A stretch of 64,000 nucleotides of DNA from Spirosoma sp. 48-14 (GCF_001898575.1 NZ_MKUD01000001.1:552448-616447); one strand, 5' to 3'. Shown: positions 49,631 through 60,533, counted from the first letter of the stretch. Numbers and translations: made by a program. Notes: generated by a model not told the origin, from the letters alone.

Positions 49631-50611
49631 TTACGGTACATATGTTTCCAATACGGTCATATCGCCATCGGGTACGAGCGTTACGTTATTGATGGATGCC
49701 GGAATCAGGGCGCACTGGCCCATTTTGAGCGATACACTGTAGCCGCCGGTTGTTTCGATGGTTAAGCCACCCGCCACGCAGATCAGGATAACGAACGAGT
49801 CAATATGCGTATAATCGTGCGCCACTTCCTGATTGAAATTCAGCACATTCGTTACAAAATAGTCGCTTTTTACTGCGTTGACGCTTTCGTTAAGTTTCTT
49901 GTCGTACTGGGTTTTATATTGACCGTAATAGTGATAATCAATGGCATCGACGGCCTGTTCTGTATGGAGTTCGCGTTTTTTGCCCGTCGTAGCATCTACC
50001 CGGTCGAAGTCGTAAATTCGGTACGTTGTATCGGACGTCTGCTGAATTTCAGCCAGCAATAACCCTTTCCCAATGTAATGAACCCGACCCGCAGGCAGGA
50101 AGAATACATCACCAGGTTGAGCGGTTTCGATATTGAGCAAATCCTGAATGGTATTATCCTCAACGGCTTTCACATATTCATCTTTCGTTACCTCCCGATT
50201 GAAACCGGAGTTCAGTTTTGCCCCTTCATCGGCCTGCATGATGTACCACATCTCGGTTTTGCCGAAGCCCGTTCCACGCTCCTTCGCCAGCGCATCGTCT
50301 GGATGTACCTGAATCGACAGATCGTCGTTGGCATCAATGAATTTAATCAATAGTGGAAAGCGGTTTCCGTATTGCGCGTAGACATGTTCGCCAACCAGTT
50401 TTTCCTTGTATTGCTCGACCAGCTCGTGCAGCGATTTCCCTTGTAAGCTACCTTCCTTCACAATCGATTCATTCCCCTCTACATCCGATACTTCCCAGGT
50501 TTCACCACAATTGGGCAGTGGCGAAAAGTCTTTATCAAGAATGGTTTTGATTTTCTGTCCCCCCCAGATCTTGTCTTTATAAATCGTTTCGAAGGTTAGC
50601 GGATACAACAT
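49631..50611 (-). CDS. manA: mannose-6-phosphate isomerase, type I
   Basis: A 326-residue cupin-type isomerase converting mannose-6-phosphate and fructose-6-phosphate. Zinc-site and substrate motifs are QVHPDD (about 102-107), KTEMWYIM (about 119-126) and the conserved LPAGRVHYIG (about 175-184). The length matches the short bacterial class (about 320). It is needed for mannose use or for GDP-mannose and GDP-fucose synthesis, fitting the glycan loci in the window. Confidence 0.92.
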   Translation of the reverse strand: MLYPLTFETIYKDKIWGGQKIKTILDKDFSPLPNCGETWEVSDVEGNESIVKEGSLQGKSLHELVEQYKEKLVGEHVYAQYGNRFPLLIKFIDANDDLSIQVHPDDALAKERGTGFGKTEMWYIMQADEGAKLNSGFNREVTKDEYVKAVEDNTIQDLLNIETAQPGDVFFLPAGRVHYIGKGLLLAEIQQTSDTTYRIYDFDRVDATTGKKRELHTEQAVDAIDYHYYGQYKTQYDKKLNESVNAVKSDYFVTNVLNFNQEVAHDYTHIDSFVILICVAGGLTIETTGGYSVSLKMGQCALIPASINNVTLVPDGDMTVLETYVP

Positions 50612-50844
50612 GAGTAGCGATTAATGGCTAAATGATACATCAAATAATTAACCGGCAAGGTACAGCATTTGTTGCTCGGGGGCAATTACCCATCCTAGAG
50701 GCAAAAATTTATCTATTAACAGGTAGATAAGCCCCAGCAGCTCGTTTATGAGAAATAGACAATAAGCATCTGAATAACCGGGGATTACCCCATTATCAAA
50801 CGTCCGCTTTAGTTCATATTACAAAGCGGCTATTATAGATCGGC

Positions 50845-53595
50845 ATGAAACCCTATTGGTTAGTTGGTATTCTGGGGGCACTTGTAGTAGCAGCTTTTAC
50901 GGTACGCGGACTTTTCACAACCGAGAAGATTAGCTATAACCAGCACATTCGCCCGATTTTCAATGCCAAATGCATTACCTGTCATGGTGGCATTAAACAA
51001 AGCGGTGGTTTCAGTCTGTTGTTTCGTGAAGATGCATTAGGAAAGGCCAAGTCGGGGAAGTACGCTATTGTACCGGGCCACGCCGACGAATCGGAACTGA
51101 TAAAACGGCTGGTGATCGATGATCCTGAACTGCGAATGCCACTTGAGCATGAACCCCTGACGAAGCAGGAAATCGACCTCATTAGCAACTGGATTGATCA
51201 GGGTGCCGAATGGGAAGACCACTGGGCCTACATCCCTCCTGACCGTAGCATTACCCCGCCCAACACAGGCGACTCCTTTGCTAAAAACGGGATTGATCGT
51301 TTCGTTTACGAACGATTGCAACAGGAAGGACTTAGCCCCTCGCCCGAAGCCGATAGAGCCACGCTGCTGCGTCGGGTGAGCCTGGATCTGACCGGACTAC
51401 CGCCCACAACTCAGCAAGCGGCCGAATTTATGGCGGATAAATCACCGAATGCTTACGAAAAACTGGTCGATAAGCTCATTCAATCGCCCCATTTTGGCGA
51501 ACGTTGGGCATCGATGTGGCTCGATCTGGCCCGGTATGCCGACTCCAAAGGGTACGAAAAAGACCTTGAACGAAGCATCTGGCTCTACCGCGACTGGGTC
51601 ATTCGGGCGTTTAATCAGGATATGCCGTTTGACCGATTTACAGTCGAGCAACTGGCAGGCGATCTGTTACCGGCGAAGGATGCCCCAACCGCCGATAACC
51701 ACCTGATTGCAACGGCCTTTCACCGGAATACAATGTCGAACGATGAAGGTGGGACCAACGATGAGGAATTCCGAAACATGGCCCTGATCGACCGGGTGAG
51801 TACAACCTGGGAGGTTTGGCAGGGGACGACAATGGCCTGTGTACAATGCCACAGCCACCCCTATGACCCCATCCGGCATGAAGAGTTCTACAAGTTTTTT
51901 GCCTATTTCAACAATAGTCAGGATGCCGATCTGTACAACGAAAAACCGAAACTGTACACCTTTACCCCCGAAAACGAACAAAAAGTAAAGGGGTTAATGA
52001 CCTGGATCCAAACGCTGTCCAACAATCCAGTCGTTCAGTCACTCCATCGCCCGTTGAACCTGAATCTACAGCGTCAGGATTTACTGAGCCAGCTCGGTTA
52101 CCGAAAAATTGAGGCCGAAGATTTCGACAGCACCAGCCGACACATTGAGCTATACGACAACCAGACCACCATTATGCAGACCACCGAAGGGGCTTTCTGC
52201 TCATATAATGATGTGGACTTAACCAACGTATCGAACATAGTTTACCGCTATACGACTTCGTTTCCGTCCTTCGTTGAACTGCACCTCGACCGGCCTGATG
52301 GCCCACTCATCAGCCGCGCCCATGTTCCAGCTACTCAGGAAGGTGATCCAGGAGCCTGGTACAAGTGGAAAACCTTTGGCACGTTCCGGGCACCTATCCA
52401 AAAAACGGTAGGTCGGCACGCGCTTTTTGTTGTGTTTCATAAGGACAAAGAGTTTCGGAGCGACTTGCTCCATATGGACTGGCTTCAGCTTGAGGTCGAA
52501 AACGCGCCTATCAATCGCAATCAAACGCTACGTAAGCTGGTCGATTCACTGGCTTTAATTCCGGCCACCGGCACACCAGTCATTCTCGAACGACCTGCGA
52601 GTCGAAGCCGGAAAACGAACGTTTTCATTCGGGGTAACTGGCTTACCAAAGGGAAGCAGGTCAACCCCGATGTTCCCCACTCGATTCGTAGGGAAGCCGG
52701 ACAATTGGTAGACAATCGGTTAGCTATGGCCCGCTGGATGGTCAGTCAAAATAATCCGCTTACGGCGCGGGTGATGGTCAATCGGTTTTGGGAGCAGCTT
52801 TTCGGGTATGGATTAGTGGAAACGCTGGAAGATTTCGGTACGATGGGTGCCAAACCGACCCACCCGGAACTGCTTGATTGGCTGGCCGTGCGGTTTCAGG
52901 ATGAGTACAAATGGAGTGTAAAAAAACTCCTGCGCGACATGGTGCTTTCGGCTACTTATCGGCAATCGGCTGTGGTTTCGCCCGAACTCCAGAAAAAAGA
53001 CCCCCGTAATCTCCTGCTGGCTCGCGGCCCCCGCGTTCGCCTGACAGCCGAACAAATCCGCGATCAGGCACTAGCCGTCAGTGGTTTGCTCAATAATAAA
53101 CTGTACGGCCCCAGTGTCCGACCGTTTAACCCAACCAATGGGTCCTGGAAAGATGAACAACCCGACAATCGCCATCGCCGGGCTTTGTACACCTTCTGGC
53201 AGCGCACCAATCCGTATCCGTCGATGGTCACGTTCGATACGCCCCAACGAAACCTTTGTGTATCCCGGCGCGTGCGGACGAATACCCCGTTGCAGGCACT
53301 GATTACACTGAACGATACGGTTTATACGGAAGCAGCGCATGGCCTGGCTTCGCTCATGAGTCATCAGAAAGGCGATTTATCCAGAAAGCTCACGTCTGGC
53401 TATGAACAAATTATGTATCGTAAACCGTCGGACGAAAAGCTGGCCTTGCTGGAAAAATTTTATCTGGATGCACTCCATCTGAATACGCAAAAAAAGCAAT
53501 CCAAAACCATCCCGTCAACGCAACCACCTGAGTTCGGTGCGCTATCGATGGTGGCGAATGTGCTGTTGAACCTGGACGAAACACTAACCAAATGA
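50845..53595 (+). CDS. PSD1-type cytochrome c domain protein (DUF1549/DUF1553)
   Basis: A 916-residue exported protein. One N-terminal membrane segment (about 5-22), a planctomycete-type cytochrome c domain with CITCHGG (Cys43, Cys46, His47), then DUF1549 ([31 protein letters not shown]), a second CxxCH in [12 protein letters not shown] (Cys332, Cys335), a beta-sandwich insert of about 430-590 resembling a carbohydrate-binding module, and DUF1553 ([43 protein letters not shown]). Such proteins are expanded in Planctomycetota and linked by inference to polysaccharide oxidation. Its stop overlaps the DUF1501 start. Confidence 0.85.
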   Translation: MKPYWLVGILGALVVAAFTVRGLFTTEKISYNQHIRPIFNAKCITCHGGIKQSGGFSLLFREDALGKAKSGKYAIVPGHADESELIKRLVIDDPELRMPLEHEPLTKQEIDLISNWIDQGAEWEDHWAYIPPDRSITPPNTGDSFAKNGIDRFVYERLQQEGLSPSPEADRATLLRRVSLDLTGLPPTTQQAAEFMADKSPNAYEKLVDKLIQSPHFGERWASMWLDLARYADSKGYEKDLERSIWLYRDWVIRAFNQDMPFDRFTVEQLAGDLLPAKDAPTADNHLIATAFHRNTMSNDEGGTNDEEFRNMALIDRVSTTWEVWQGTTMACVQCHSHPYDPIRHEEFYKFFAYFNNSQDADLYNEKPKLYTFTPENEQKVKGLMTWIQTLSNNPVVQSLHRPLNLNLQRQDLLSQLGYRKIEAEDFDSTSRHIELYDNQTTIMQTTEGAFCSYNDVDLTNVSNIVYRYTTSFPSFVELHLDRPDGPLISRAHVPATQEGDPGAWYKWKTFGTFRAPIQKTVGRHALFVVFHKDKEFRSDLLHMDWLQLEVENAPINRNQTLRKLVDSLALIPATGTPVILERPASRSRKTNVFIRGNWLTKGKQVNPDVPHSIRREAGQLVDNRLAMARWMVSQNNPLTARVMVNRFWEQLFGYGLVETLEDFGTMGAKPTHPELLDWLAVRFQDEYKWSVKKLLRDMVLSATYRQSAVVSPELQKKDPRNLLLARGPRVRLTAEQIRDQALAVSGLLNNKLYGPSVRPFNPTNGSWKDEQPDNRHRRALYTFWQRTNPYPSMVTFDTPQRNLCVSRRVRTNTPLQALITLNDTVYTEAAHGLASLMSHQKGDLSRKLTSGYEQIMYRKPSDEKLALLEKFYLDALHLNTQKKQSKTIPSTQPPEFGALSMVANVLLNLDETLTK

Positions 53596-55070
53596 AACGA
53601 CTTACGCTCTTCGATGAGGCCGTATTGAATCAGGCAACGTTCAACACAAGACGGCATTTTCTGAAACAGTGTACATCGGGTTTAGGCTCGCTGGCGATGC
53701 TGTCGTTGCTGGATAGTTGTGGGTTGGGCAGTTCGCCAACCACCAACGAAAATCCGCTGAAGCCGATTAGTCCAATTCAGTCGCCCAAAGCAAAGCGGGT
53801 ATTGTTTATGCACATGGAAGGAGCACCTTCGCAACTGGAACTGTTTGATTATAAACCCGACCTGGCCAAACTCGACGGACAACTCTGCCCTCCCTCGTTG
53901 CTGGAAGGCAAACGGTTCGCATTCATTAAAGGCGTTCCGAAAATGCTGGGGCCGCAGTCCTGCTTTGAGCAGCATGGCCAATCGGGGGCGTGGCTGTCTG
54001 ACTATTTTCAGCACTGGCCCAAGATTGTTGATGAGCTTACCTTTCTGAAAGCGATGCACACCGACGAGTTCAATCATGCACCCGCTCAGCTGTTTATGCA
54101 CACGGGTAGTCCACGGTTGGGCCGCCCAAGCCTGGGCGCTTGGGTTACGTATGGGCTAGGCTCCGAAAACCAGAACCTGCCGGGCTATGTGGTGCTGGTA
54201 TCGGGTCAGGAGCCTAGTGCAGGCAAATCAGTTTGGGGTAGTGGGTTTCTGCCTACGGTATATCAGGGCGTACAATGCCGTTCCATGGGTGAGCCTGTGC
54301 TCTATATCAAAAACCCGGCGGAGGTTAGTGATTCGCTTCGCAAAAAATCCATCGACGTCATCAACCAGATCAACGAACTGGAGCATCAGGAAATCGGTGA
54401 CCCCGAAATTCTGAGCCGGATTTCGCAGTATGAACTGGCCTATCGGATGCAATCGGAAGTTCCCGAAACGATGGATATTACCGATGAACCTCAATGGGTA
54501 CAGGACTGGTATGGTGCCAAACCGGGCGCAGCTTCCTTTGCCAACAATTGCCTGCTGGCCCGTAAACTGCTGGAAAAAGGGGTTCGATTTGTTCAGCTCT
54601 TCGACCGACGCTGGGATTCGCACGGCACCGACGCGGGCAGTGGTGTTGACGAAGGTCTGCGCCGAAATATTCAGGTTATCGACAAGCCTATTACGGCACT
54701 GATTCAGGATTTGAAACAACGCGGTCTGCTCGACGACACGTTAGTGGTCTGGGGTGGCGAATTTGGCCGGACGCCCATGATGGAAAACCGGGCGGGGGAT
54801 AATAATTCACCGTTTAAAGGGCGCGATCACCATATCGACGCGTTTACTATGTGGATGGCGGGTGGTGGTATTAAAGCTGGCTATTCCCACGGCGAAACCG
54901 ACGAAATTGGTTATTATGGCGTTCGCAACAAAACCCACATTCACGATTTACAGGCCACAATTTTGCACGTACTGGGTTTCAACCACGAGAAATTTACGTT
55001 CCCCTTCCAGGGGCGCAACTTCCGGCTTACCGACGTACATGGCAAAGTTATTCACGATATTCTTGCCTAA
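53592..55070 (+). CDS. DUF1501 protein, PSD1 partner
   Basis: A 492-residue exported protein with an RR signal (NTRRHFLKQC, about 18-27). DUF1501 is a sulfatase/alkaline-phosphatase-like fold: FMHMEGAPSQLELFDYKP (about 72-89), QSCFEQHGQSGAWLSD, FDRRWDSHG (about 338-346), VVWGGEFGRTPMMENR (about 387-402) and GRDHHIDAFTMWMAGGGIK (about 410-428). Its start overlaps the PSD1 stop (ATGA), so the two are a translationally coupled pair. Enzymatic activity has not been established for this family to my knowledge. Confidence 0.85.
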   Translation: MKRLTLFDEAVLNQATFNTRRHFLKQCTSGLGSLAMLSLLDSCGLGSSPTTNENPLKPISPIQSPKAKRVLFMHMEGAPSQLELFDYKPDLAKLDGQLCPPSLLEGKRFAFIKGVPKMLGPQSCFEQHGQSGAWLSDYFQHWPKIVDELTFLKAMHTDEFNHAPAQLFMHTGSPRLGRPSLGAWVTYGLGSENQNLPGYVVLVSGQEPSAGKSVWGSGFLPTVYQGVQCRSMGEPVLYIKNPAEVSDSLRKKSIDVINQINELEHQEIGDPEILSRISQYELAYRMQSEVPETMDITDEPQWVQDWYGAKPGAASFANNCLLARKLLEKGVRFVQLFDRRWDSHGTDAGSGVDEGLRRNIQVIDKPITALIQDLKQRGLLDDTLVVWGGEFGRTPMMENRAGDNNSPFKGRDHHIDAFTMWMAGGGIKAGYSHGETDEIGYYGVRNKTHIHDLQATILHVLGFNHEKFTFPFQGRNFRLTDVHGKVIHDILA

Positions 55071-55216
55071 ACTGACCCAGCACCTGCACTGATAATTATC
55101 AGGATTCTACCTGTATACGCTCATAATACCAGCCCGAACGATACCCTTCCTTTGCATTGTCAACGTAAGATATTCATGGAAGGCATTAAGTAGATGTCTT
55201 CCCAACAAACAAGGTT

Positions 55217-55972
55217 ATGGATCAGGACTTAGCAGGAAAAACAGCCTTAGTAACCGGAGCGGCTTCGGGTATTGGTAAAGCCACCGCCATCTTATACGCT
55301 CAACATGGCGCCAATGTAATACTATCGGATGTCGATGAGGTACAGGGCCAACAGGTTACCGAAGAAATACTGGCCAGCGGTGCCAAAGCCCGCTTTTTAA
55401 AAGCCGATGTAGGCGACCCAGCCCAGTGCCAGCAATTGATACAGGAAACAATTAAGACTTTTGGCACGCTTGATATTGCTTTCAACAACGCAGGCATTGG
55501 TGGTGAGATGAATATGACCGGCGATTACTCGATTGAAGGCTGGCACCACATCATCAATGTTAACCTCAACAGCGTATTCTATTGCCTGAAATACGAACTG
55601 GAAGCTATGCTTAGCCAGAATACGGGCGGTTCCATTATCAACATGGCGTCGATTTTAGGGCAGGTCGGTACGGCGTCGGCTCCCGGTTATGTGGCTGCCA
55701 AACATGGCATTCTGGGCTTAACCCAAACGGCTGCTATCGAGTATGCGCCCAAAGGTATTCGGATCAATTCGGTGGGTCCGGGTTATATCGATACGCCTTT
55801 GTTGCGCATCCTGCCCGACGAAGCCCGCAAGATGCTGGTTGCCCTTCACCCCATTGGTCGGCTGGGCCGGTCCGAAGAAGTGGCCGAACTGGTTGTCTGG
55901 CTTTCGTCCGATAAGGCTTCGTTCGTCACAGGCTCCTATTACCCCGTCGATGGCGGGTATCTAGCTCAGTAA
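55217..55972 (+). CDS. short-chain dehydrogenase/reductase
   Basis: A 251-residue classical SDR: cofactor loop TGAASGIGKA (about 14-23), NNAGIGG (about 91-97), catalytic Ser in NMASILGQVG (about 143-152), and Tyr/Lys in YVAAKHG (about 158-164). C-terminus VDGGYLAQ is typical. Asp at the end of the second strand (LSDVDE) favours NAD. Substrate unknown. It is monocistronic and followed by copy 3 of the REP-like repeat, which starts in its stop codon. Confidence 0.88.
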   Translation: MDQDLAGKTALVTGAASGIGKATAILYAQHGANVILSDVDEVQGQQVTEEILASGAKARFLKADVGDPAQCQQLIQETIKTFGTLDIAFNNAGIGGEMNMTGDYSIEGWHHIINVNLNSVFYCLKYELEAMLSQNTGGSIINMASILGQVGTASAPGYVAAKHGILGLTQTAAIEYAPKGIRINSVGPGYIDTPLLRILPDEARKMLVALHPIGRLGRSEEVAELVVWLSSDKASFVTGSYYPVDGGYLAQ

Positions 55973-56027
55973 CGCGAGTGGAAACCCGCGATTGGGTCAA
56001 CGATCACGGGTCTCCACCCGCGTTACT
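55968..56027. repeat. REP-like inverted repeat, GCGGGTGGAAACCCGC family (copy 3)
   Basis: Arms 55968-55992 and 56003-56027 pair at 22 of 25 positions with a 10-nt loop. The left arm contains the SDR stop codon. It lies 33 bp before the stop of the convergent GH9 gene. Confidence 0.75.
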
Positions 56028-56060
56028 AGCCTCTAATGCATGCATGGGCTATGCCTCTCA

Positions 56061-57830
56061 TTACTTACTGGGCATTTCACGCTGGAGCGCTTCAATGGCA
56101 GTCGTCAGATACACCATTGGGGCGTTCCAGTTGATGGCAATTTCGTTCGACGCATACGAGCACGACTGATCCAGATACACTTCGTCGGCGATGGTTGTGG
56201 TATAGCCCGAACACTTATCCTGCCGCGCGGCATTGGCGTTGGTACCACCCGATAGCAGACCGGGAACAGGTGCTTCGATGCCATCGGCTACCGAAGGGCG
56301 GTGGTGCGGATTCAGCGTTGACTTATACCCAAAACCCGTTAAAAACGAGTATCCTACGGCATTACGGCCCAATAAATAATCGAGATTGGTCAGGGCATAC
56401 GTTAGGTATTTTTTATCCGCTGTCTGCCGATACGCCTGAATGAGCGCAATGCCCTGGTTAGCCGCCACCGAACTACTTCCCCAGATAAAATCCTTCGCCG
56501 ATTTGCCCATAACGGTCCCAAATGCCTGTTCGTCGGTACCCGCAATCAATTCGTCCGCCAGTTTCAGGATATGCTTTCTGGCCGAAACGAGTTCGGTTCG
56601 ACTCTGAAATGCCTTGTCTTTAGCAAAGCGACCCAGGGTATAATAGGCCAGCGTCCGAACCTGAGGCCAGGCGGGTAAAGGCGTATTATCGTCGGGAAAC
56701 AGGTTCACGGCTGTGGCATACGTATCCTTTTTTGTCGTAACAAACAGTTCCGTAGCCGCCCAGATCCACTCGTCGCTGGCACTTCGGTCTTCGTAGCTTC
56801 CGGTGGTTACGTCGGGGTCGAACTGCTTGTTCATCTCGTTCTGCCGATAATACAGTTCAGGGTTCTTTTGCGCCCACTGCCAGGCTGTTTCAGCGGCTGT
56901 CAAGCAGGAGTCGGCCAGGCCGGGGAGTTCTCGGGAAAAGGGCCTATACACGCGGGCAGCTTGAGCCATGACAGCAGCAAAATCGAGGGTGGCCGTTATA
57001 CTTTTCTGAACCACGTAGCGATCTTTAGTAGCCTTATCGGGCATAACCATCCCATCAAATCCGGCATTGGTCAGTTTATGGTATACACCGCCATCGGCCG
57101 GGTCCTGCATGGTCAGCATCCAGCGCAAATTCCAGAGCACTTCATCCAGCAAATCGGGGATGGCGTTCGAACTTTCGGGAATATTCGTTTTCAGAGATTT
57201 ACAGTAGGCCGGAAAATCTTCGTACAACGACAGAAGCGTACCCATCGTAATGCCGGAATTGACGATGTACTTATTGTAATCACCTGCATCGTACCAACCA
57301 CGGGGCGACGAAATGGTAGTCCCAACGGGCCGACTGGCCGAAGCCGCTGACGGATGGATGAACACCCGCGTATCGGGATGCCCCGCTGGGCGGCTCCATT
57401 TACCAGAAAAGGTTGCCGGTAAGTCAGTCGATACCCGTTGATAATAAAAGCCTTTCAACGACCCAATGGCAGCAGCCCGGTGTACATCCGGTTCAATCCG
57501 AAAAGGAGCCGAATGTCCTAGTCCGGGAATACTGACCACAAACGTACCGGCTGTTTTAAGGGCTGAAAAATCAGCCGTATGCGTCTTTTTGCCAGAGATG
57601 GCATTCGTCCGGGGTAGGCTGAGCATGCCTTTAAACACGACCTTTTTGCCATCGGAAGTTGTTATCTCAAACGCCCCTGACGCTTGCCCAACGACAATAG
57701 CGACCTTTGGTGCGTTTGGGTAAAAACCAAGCTGGTTCAGACGGATTGAATCAGATAAGGACTGCGCAGATACGCTTAACAGATTTCCCACAAGGAGAAT
57801 CGTCAGCACAACGACAAATGGAGCTTTCAC
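56061..57830 (-). CDS. GH9 family glycosidase (endoglucanase type)
   Basis: A 589-residue secreted enzyme with a signal peptide (to about 22, SVSAQ), an N-terminal CelD-type immunoglobulin-like domain (about 28-115, IRLNQLGFYPNAPKVAIV) and a GH9 (alpha/alpha)6 catalytic domain. GWYDAGDYNKYIVNSG holds the catalytic base aspartates; TLNPHHRPS is the second GH9 signature; and YASNEIAINWNAP, near the C-terminus, carries the proton-donor Glu. The GTG at 57830 gives a proper signal peptide; a TTG two codons earlier is less likely. It acts on beta-1,4 glucans or related beta-glycans. Confidence 0.88.
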   Translation of the reverse strand: MKAPFVVVLTILLVGNLLSVSAQSLSDSIRLNQLGFYPNAPKVAIVVGQASGAFEITTSDGKKVVFKGMLSLPRTNAISGKKTHTADFSALKTAGTFVVSIPGLGHSAPFRIEPDVHRAAAIGSLKGFYYQRVSTDLPATFSGKWSRPAGHPDTRVFIHPSAASASRPVGTTISSPRGWYDAGDYNKYIVNSGITMGTLLSLYEDFPAYCKSLKTNIPESSNAIPDLLDEVLWNLRWMLTMQDPADGGVYHKLTNAGFDGMVMPDKATKDRYVVQKSITATLDFAAVMAQAARVYRPFSRELPGLADSCLTAAETAWQWAQKNPELYYRQNEMNKQFDPDVTTGSYEDRSASDEWIWAATELFVTTKKDTYATAVNLFPDDNTPLPAWPQVRTLAYYTLGRFAKDKAFQSRTELVSARKHILKLADELIAGTDEQAFGTVMGKSAKDFIWGSSSVAANQGIALIQAYRQTADKKYLTYALTNLDYLLGRNAVGYSFLTGFGYKSTLNPHHRPSVADGIEAPVPGLLSGGTNANAARQDKCSGYTTTIADEVYLDQSCSYASNEIAINWNAPMVYLTTAIEALQREMPSK

Positions 57831-57894
57831 CGGCAATAAGGAAGGGTTTATAATACGCCCGAAAAGCTAAACCTTCCGGGAGAGCTCGCGTATG

Positions 57895-59238
57895 TTACTC
57901 TCGCGACGACGCTTTATAAACACCTACTTCAGCTAACTCTACTGATCCATTTGCATTATTAATGAACAAACGAAGCTTCGTTGATTTCACAGCCGGAAAG
58001 CGCAGCAGCCGTTTGTAGCCTACAGTTGTAAAGGTTTGCAGAGGTTGCCAATCGGAGCCATTCCAGTATTCGACCCGGCCACTAGCTATTCGTTGGCCGT
58101 TGGCGATATTTTCCTGAATCGAAATCCGGTCGAACTCTGCTTCTTTTCCCAACTCAATAACCAGTGGCTGATTCGCCGATAGAGTCGTAAACGTAGCCAG
58201 TTTTTTATCGGTCAGTTTAGGCTGCTTAGCTACCAGATTGGTCTTGAAGGTTTCGTCAAGAATACTCCGAAACTCCTTCAAACTGGCCAGATCAGGCTCC
58301 GAGAATAACCCCTCCCGATTGGGCGGCACATTGAGCAGCAGCAAACTGTTCCGGCCAACGGACTGGTAATACAAATTCACCAGGTTCTTACCCGAGCGCA
58401 CTTTGGTGTCTTCGGATGCATGATAAAACCAGCCCGGACGGATCGATACGTCGGTTTCTGCCGGAACCCATTGCTTACCAGCCGCATCGCCCCGATTGAG
58501 GTATTTTGAATCCGCTACGCCCGGAGCCAATCCTTCCGTATTGATGGTCGACCAGCAGGTTTCTCCGGCGTTACCAGCTTCGTTGCCCACCCAGCGTACA
58601 TCAGGGCCTGCATCGGAAAACATCACCGCATTCGGCTGTAACTCACGAACCAGTGCCCAATAGCCAGCAAAATCGTAGGTCATGTCTTTGGCATTTTCGC
58701 CTTTGGCACCATCGAACCAAACCTCCGAAACAGGACCGTAGTTGGTCAACAGTTCTCGAAGCTGGCTTTTATAATAATCGTTGTAAGCGGCTGTACCATA
58801 GCGTGGTTCATGACGATCCCAGGGTGAGAGATAAACACCAAATTTCAGCCCGAATTCACGGCAGGCATCGGAAACTTCTTTCACTACATCGCCTTTCCCG
58901 TTCTTCCAGGGGCTGTTTTTGACTGAATGTTCGGTCATTTTAGACGGCCACAGGCAAAATCCATCATGGTGTTTGGCGGTAATGATTGCCATCTTAAAAC
59001 CAGCTTCTTTCAGCGCCTTAATCCACTGCCGGGCATCGAGTTTGGTCGGGTTAAAAATCGCTGGACTTTCGGTTCCGTCACCCCATTCCTTATCCGTAAA
59101 AGTATTGACCGTAAAGTGCAGAAATGCAGTGGTTTCGAGGGGTTGCCAAGCTAGTTGGCGAGGGGTAGGTTTAGGTTGTGCGTTTGCCATAAAAGCGGCT
59201 AATACCACCACACAACCCATTAAAAAGGAATGACGCAT
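57895..59238 (-). CDS. GH29 alpha-L-fucosidase
   Basis: A 447-residue secreted glycosidase. Signal peptide to about residue 20 (FMANAQ). The GH29 TIM barrel carries TAKHHDGFCLWPSK (87-100) and the nucleophile Asp176 in VWFDGAKG. A C-terminal discoidin-like sandwich (about 330-445, with SIQENIANGQRIASG and RVEYWNGSDWQPLQTF) is typical of GH29-B-like proteins. It removes alpha-linked L-fucose. It lies next to GH9 on the same strand (64 bp gap), so co-transcription is likely. Confidence 0.9.
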   Translation of the reverse strand: MRHSFLMGCVVVLAAFMANAQPKPTPRQLAWQPLETTAFLHFTVNTFTDKEWGDGTESPAIFNPTKLDARQWIKALKEAGFKMAIITAKHHDGFCLWPSKMTEHSVKNSPWKNGKGDVVKEVSDACREFGLKFGVYLSPWDRHEPRYGTAAYNDYYKSQLRELLTNYGPVSEVWFDGAKGENAKDMTYDFAGYWALVRELQPNAVMFSDAGPDVRWVGNEAGNAGETCWSTINTEGLAPGVADSKYLNRGDAAGKQWVPAETDVSIRPGWFYHASEDTKVRSGKNLVNLYYQSVGRNSLLLLNVPPNREGLFSEPDLASLKEFRSILDETFKTNLVAKQPKLTDKKLATFTTLSANQPLVIELGKEAEFDRISIQENIANGQRIASGRVEYWNGSDWQPLQTFTTVGYKRLLRFPAVKSTKLRLFINNANGSVELAEVGVYKASSRE

Positions 59239-59322
59239 AAAGGAATAGAACTAGTAATCAGTGGTAAATTTTGGCTATAAAAGTACCCAAAAAATAAGAT
59301 CTCAGCGCTCTGGGCACGCTAG

Positions 59323-60408
59323 TCACAGCACTTGTTCCAGCATTTGGATGTACCCTTGTACACCCTCATCTATTTCGCGCAGGTAAATAAATTCATCCGC
59401 TGAGTGCGAACGGCCCGAATGGCCTGGGCCACACTTGAGCGATGGACAACTTAACAGAGCCTGATCGGAGGTTGTGGGTGAACCGTAGGTGAATCGCCCC
59501 AGCGCCAGGCCAGCCTTCACAATCGGATGATCGGCCGGAATGCTGGATGGCTTCAGACGAATAGAGCGGGGCTTCACTTCTGCCTGAATATTTGCCTGGA
59601 TGGTTTCAATTACTTCTTCTAGGGTGTACTGTTCCGTCACCCGAACATCAATGGTATATGTGCAGGCATCGGGTACTACGTTGTGCTGGGTTCCGGCATT
59701 GATGATGGTTACCGATAGCTTAATTGGCCCCAGTGTAGGTGATACTTTAGGAAACTGATAATTGATCAGCCAGTTAATATCCTGGATGGCTTTATAAATC
59801 GCATTATCCCCTTCATCACGAGCCGCATGTCCACTTACCCCGTGGGCTGTGCAATCGAGCACAAGTAATCCTTTTTCGGCAATGGCCAACTGCATTTCGG
59901 TTGGTTCGCCCACAATGGCAAAATCAATGGGGGGCAGTAATGGCAACACAAGTTCCAGGCCATCCCGTCCCGAAATTTCCTCTTCGGCGGTAGCAGCCAT
60001 CACCACATTATACGCCATATCGGGGCGATTGTAGAAATAAACGAAGGTTGCCAGTAACGATACCAGACAACCCCCTGCGTCATTACTCCCCAAACCAAAC
60101 AATTTTTCATCCTGCTCCAACGGCGTAAACGGGTCCAGCGTCCAGGATTTATTTGGCTTTACGGTATCATGGTGTGAATTGAGTAATAGCGTTGGCTTCG
60201 TTGCATCGAAATACTGATTCTGAGCCCAAAGGTTATTTTTCAGTCGTTGAAAAGGGATGTGTTTCTCCTGAAAAAACGCTTCGATAAGGGCTGCTGTCTG
60301 GGCCTCTTCCCGGCTGAACGAAGGGGTTGAAATCAGTCGTTTGAGCAAGGCGAGCGCTTCTGCCGAAAGAGTAGCCTGCGTTGAGTTGTTCGCGATTAGC
60401 TGAGACAT
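59323..60408 (-). CDS. M20-family metallohydrolase, ArgE/DapE type
   Basis: A 361-residue cytoplasmic zinc hydrolase. Zinc ligands: His79 (NSHHDTV), Asp110 (GSNDAGG), Glu142-Glu143 (TAEEEISG), Glu168 (VGEPTE) and the C-terminal His in GRSHSADEF. The dimerisation lid is in the middle (about 180-290). In Bacteroidota such proteins often act as N-acetyl- or N-succinylornithine deacylase, but no arginine genes are adjacent. The start at 60408 (MSQLIANNST) is chosen over one 29 codons upstream that has no conserved character. Confidence 0.85.
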   Translation of the reverse strand: MSQLIANNSTQATLSAEALALLKRLISTPSFSREEAQTAALIEAFFQEKHIPFQRLKNNLWAQNQYFDATKPTLLLNSHHDTVKPNKSWTLDPFTPLEQDEKLFGLGSNDAGGCLVSLLATFVYFYNRPDMAYNVVMAATAEEEISGRDGLELVLPLLPPIDFAIVGEPTEMQLAIAEKGLLVLDCTAHGVSGHAARDEGDNAIYKAIQDINWLINYQFPKVSPTLGPIKLSVTIINAGTQHNVVPDACTYTIDVRVTEQYTLEEVIETIQANIQAEVKPRSIRLKPSSIPADHPIVKAGLALGRFTYGSPTTSDQALLSCPSLKCGPGHSGRSHSADEFIYLREIDEGVQGYIQMLEQVL

Positions 60409-60533
60409 AGAATAGAGCGTTGGCCGCCCAAAGATACGACCAATGCTTGATAAGCAGTCAGAACCTGTCAGAAGTAACCGGTTGATTGTTGTCAAGGCTG
60501 GAACCTTACAGTCGTCAACCCATTGTCATTCAG

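Noticed and set aside
50804..50829. CCGCTTT/AAAGCGG inverted repeat before the PSD1 gene
   Set aside because: Seven-base arms with a 12-nt loop are short enough to occur by chance; no further sign of a site.
54228..54719. 163-codon antisense frame within the DUF1501 gene
   Set aside because: Lies entirely inside a gene with strong family motifs; codon pattern is that of the opposite strand.
55089..55102. 14-bp palindrome CTGATAATTATCAG after the DUF1501 gene
   Set aside because: Too short and AT-rich to support a terminator; no T-run follows.
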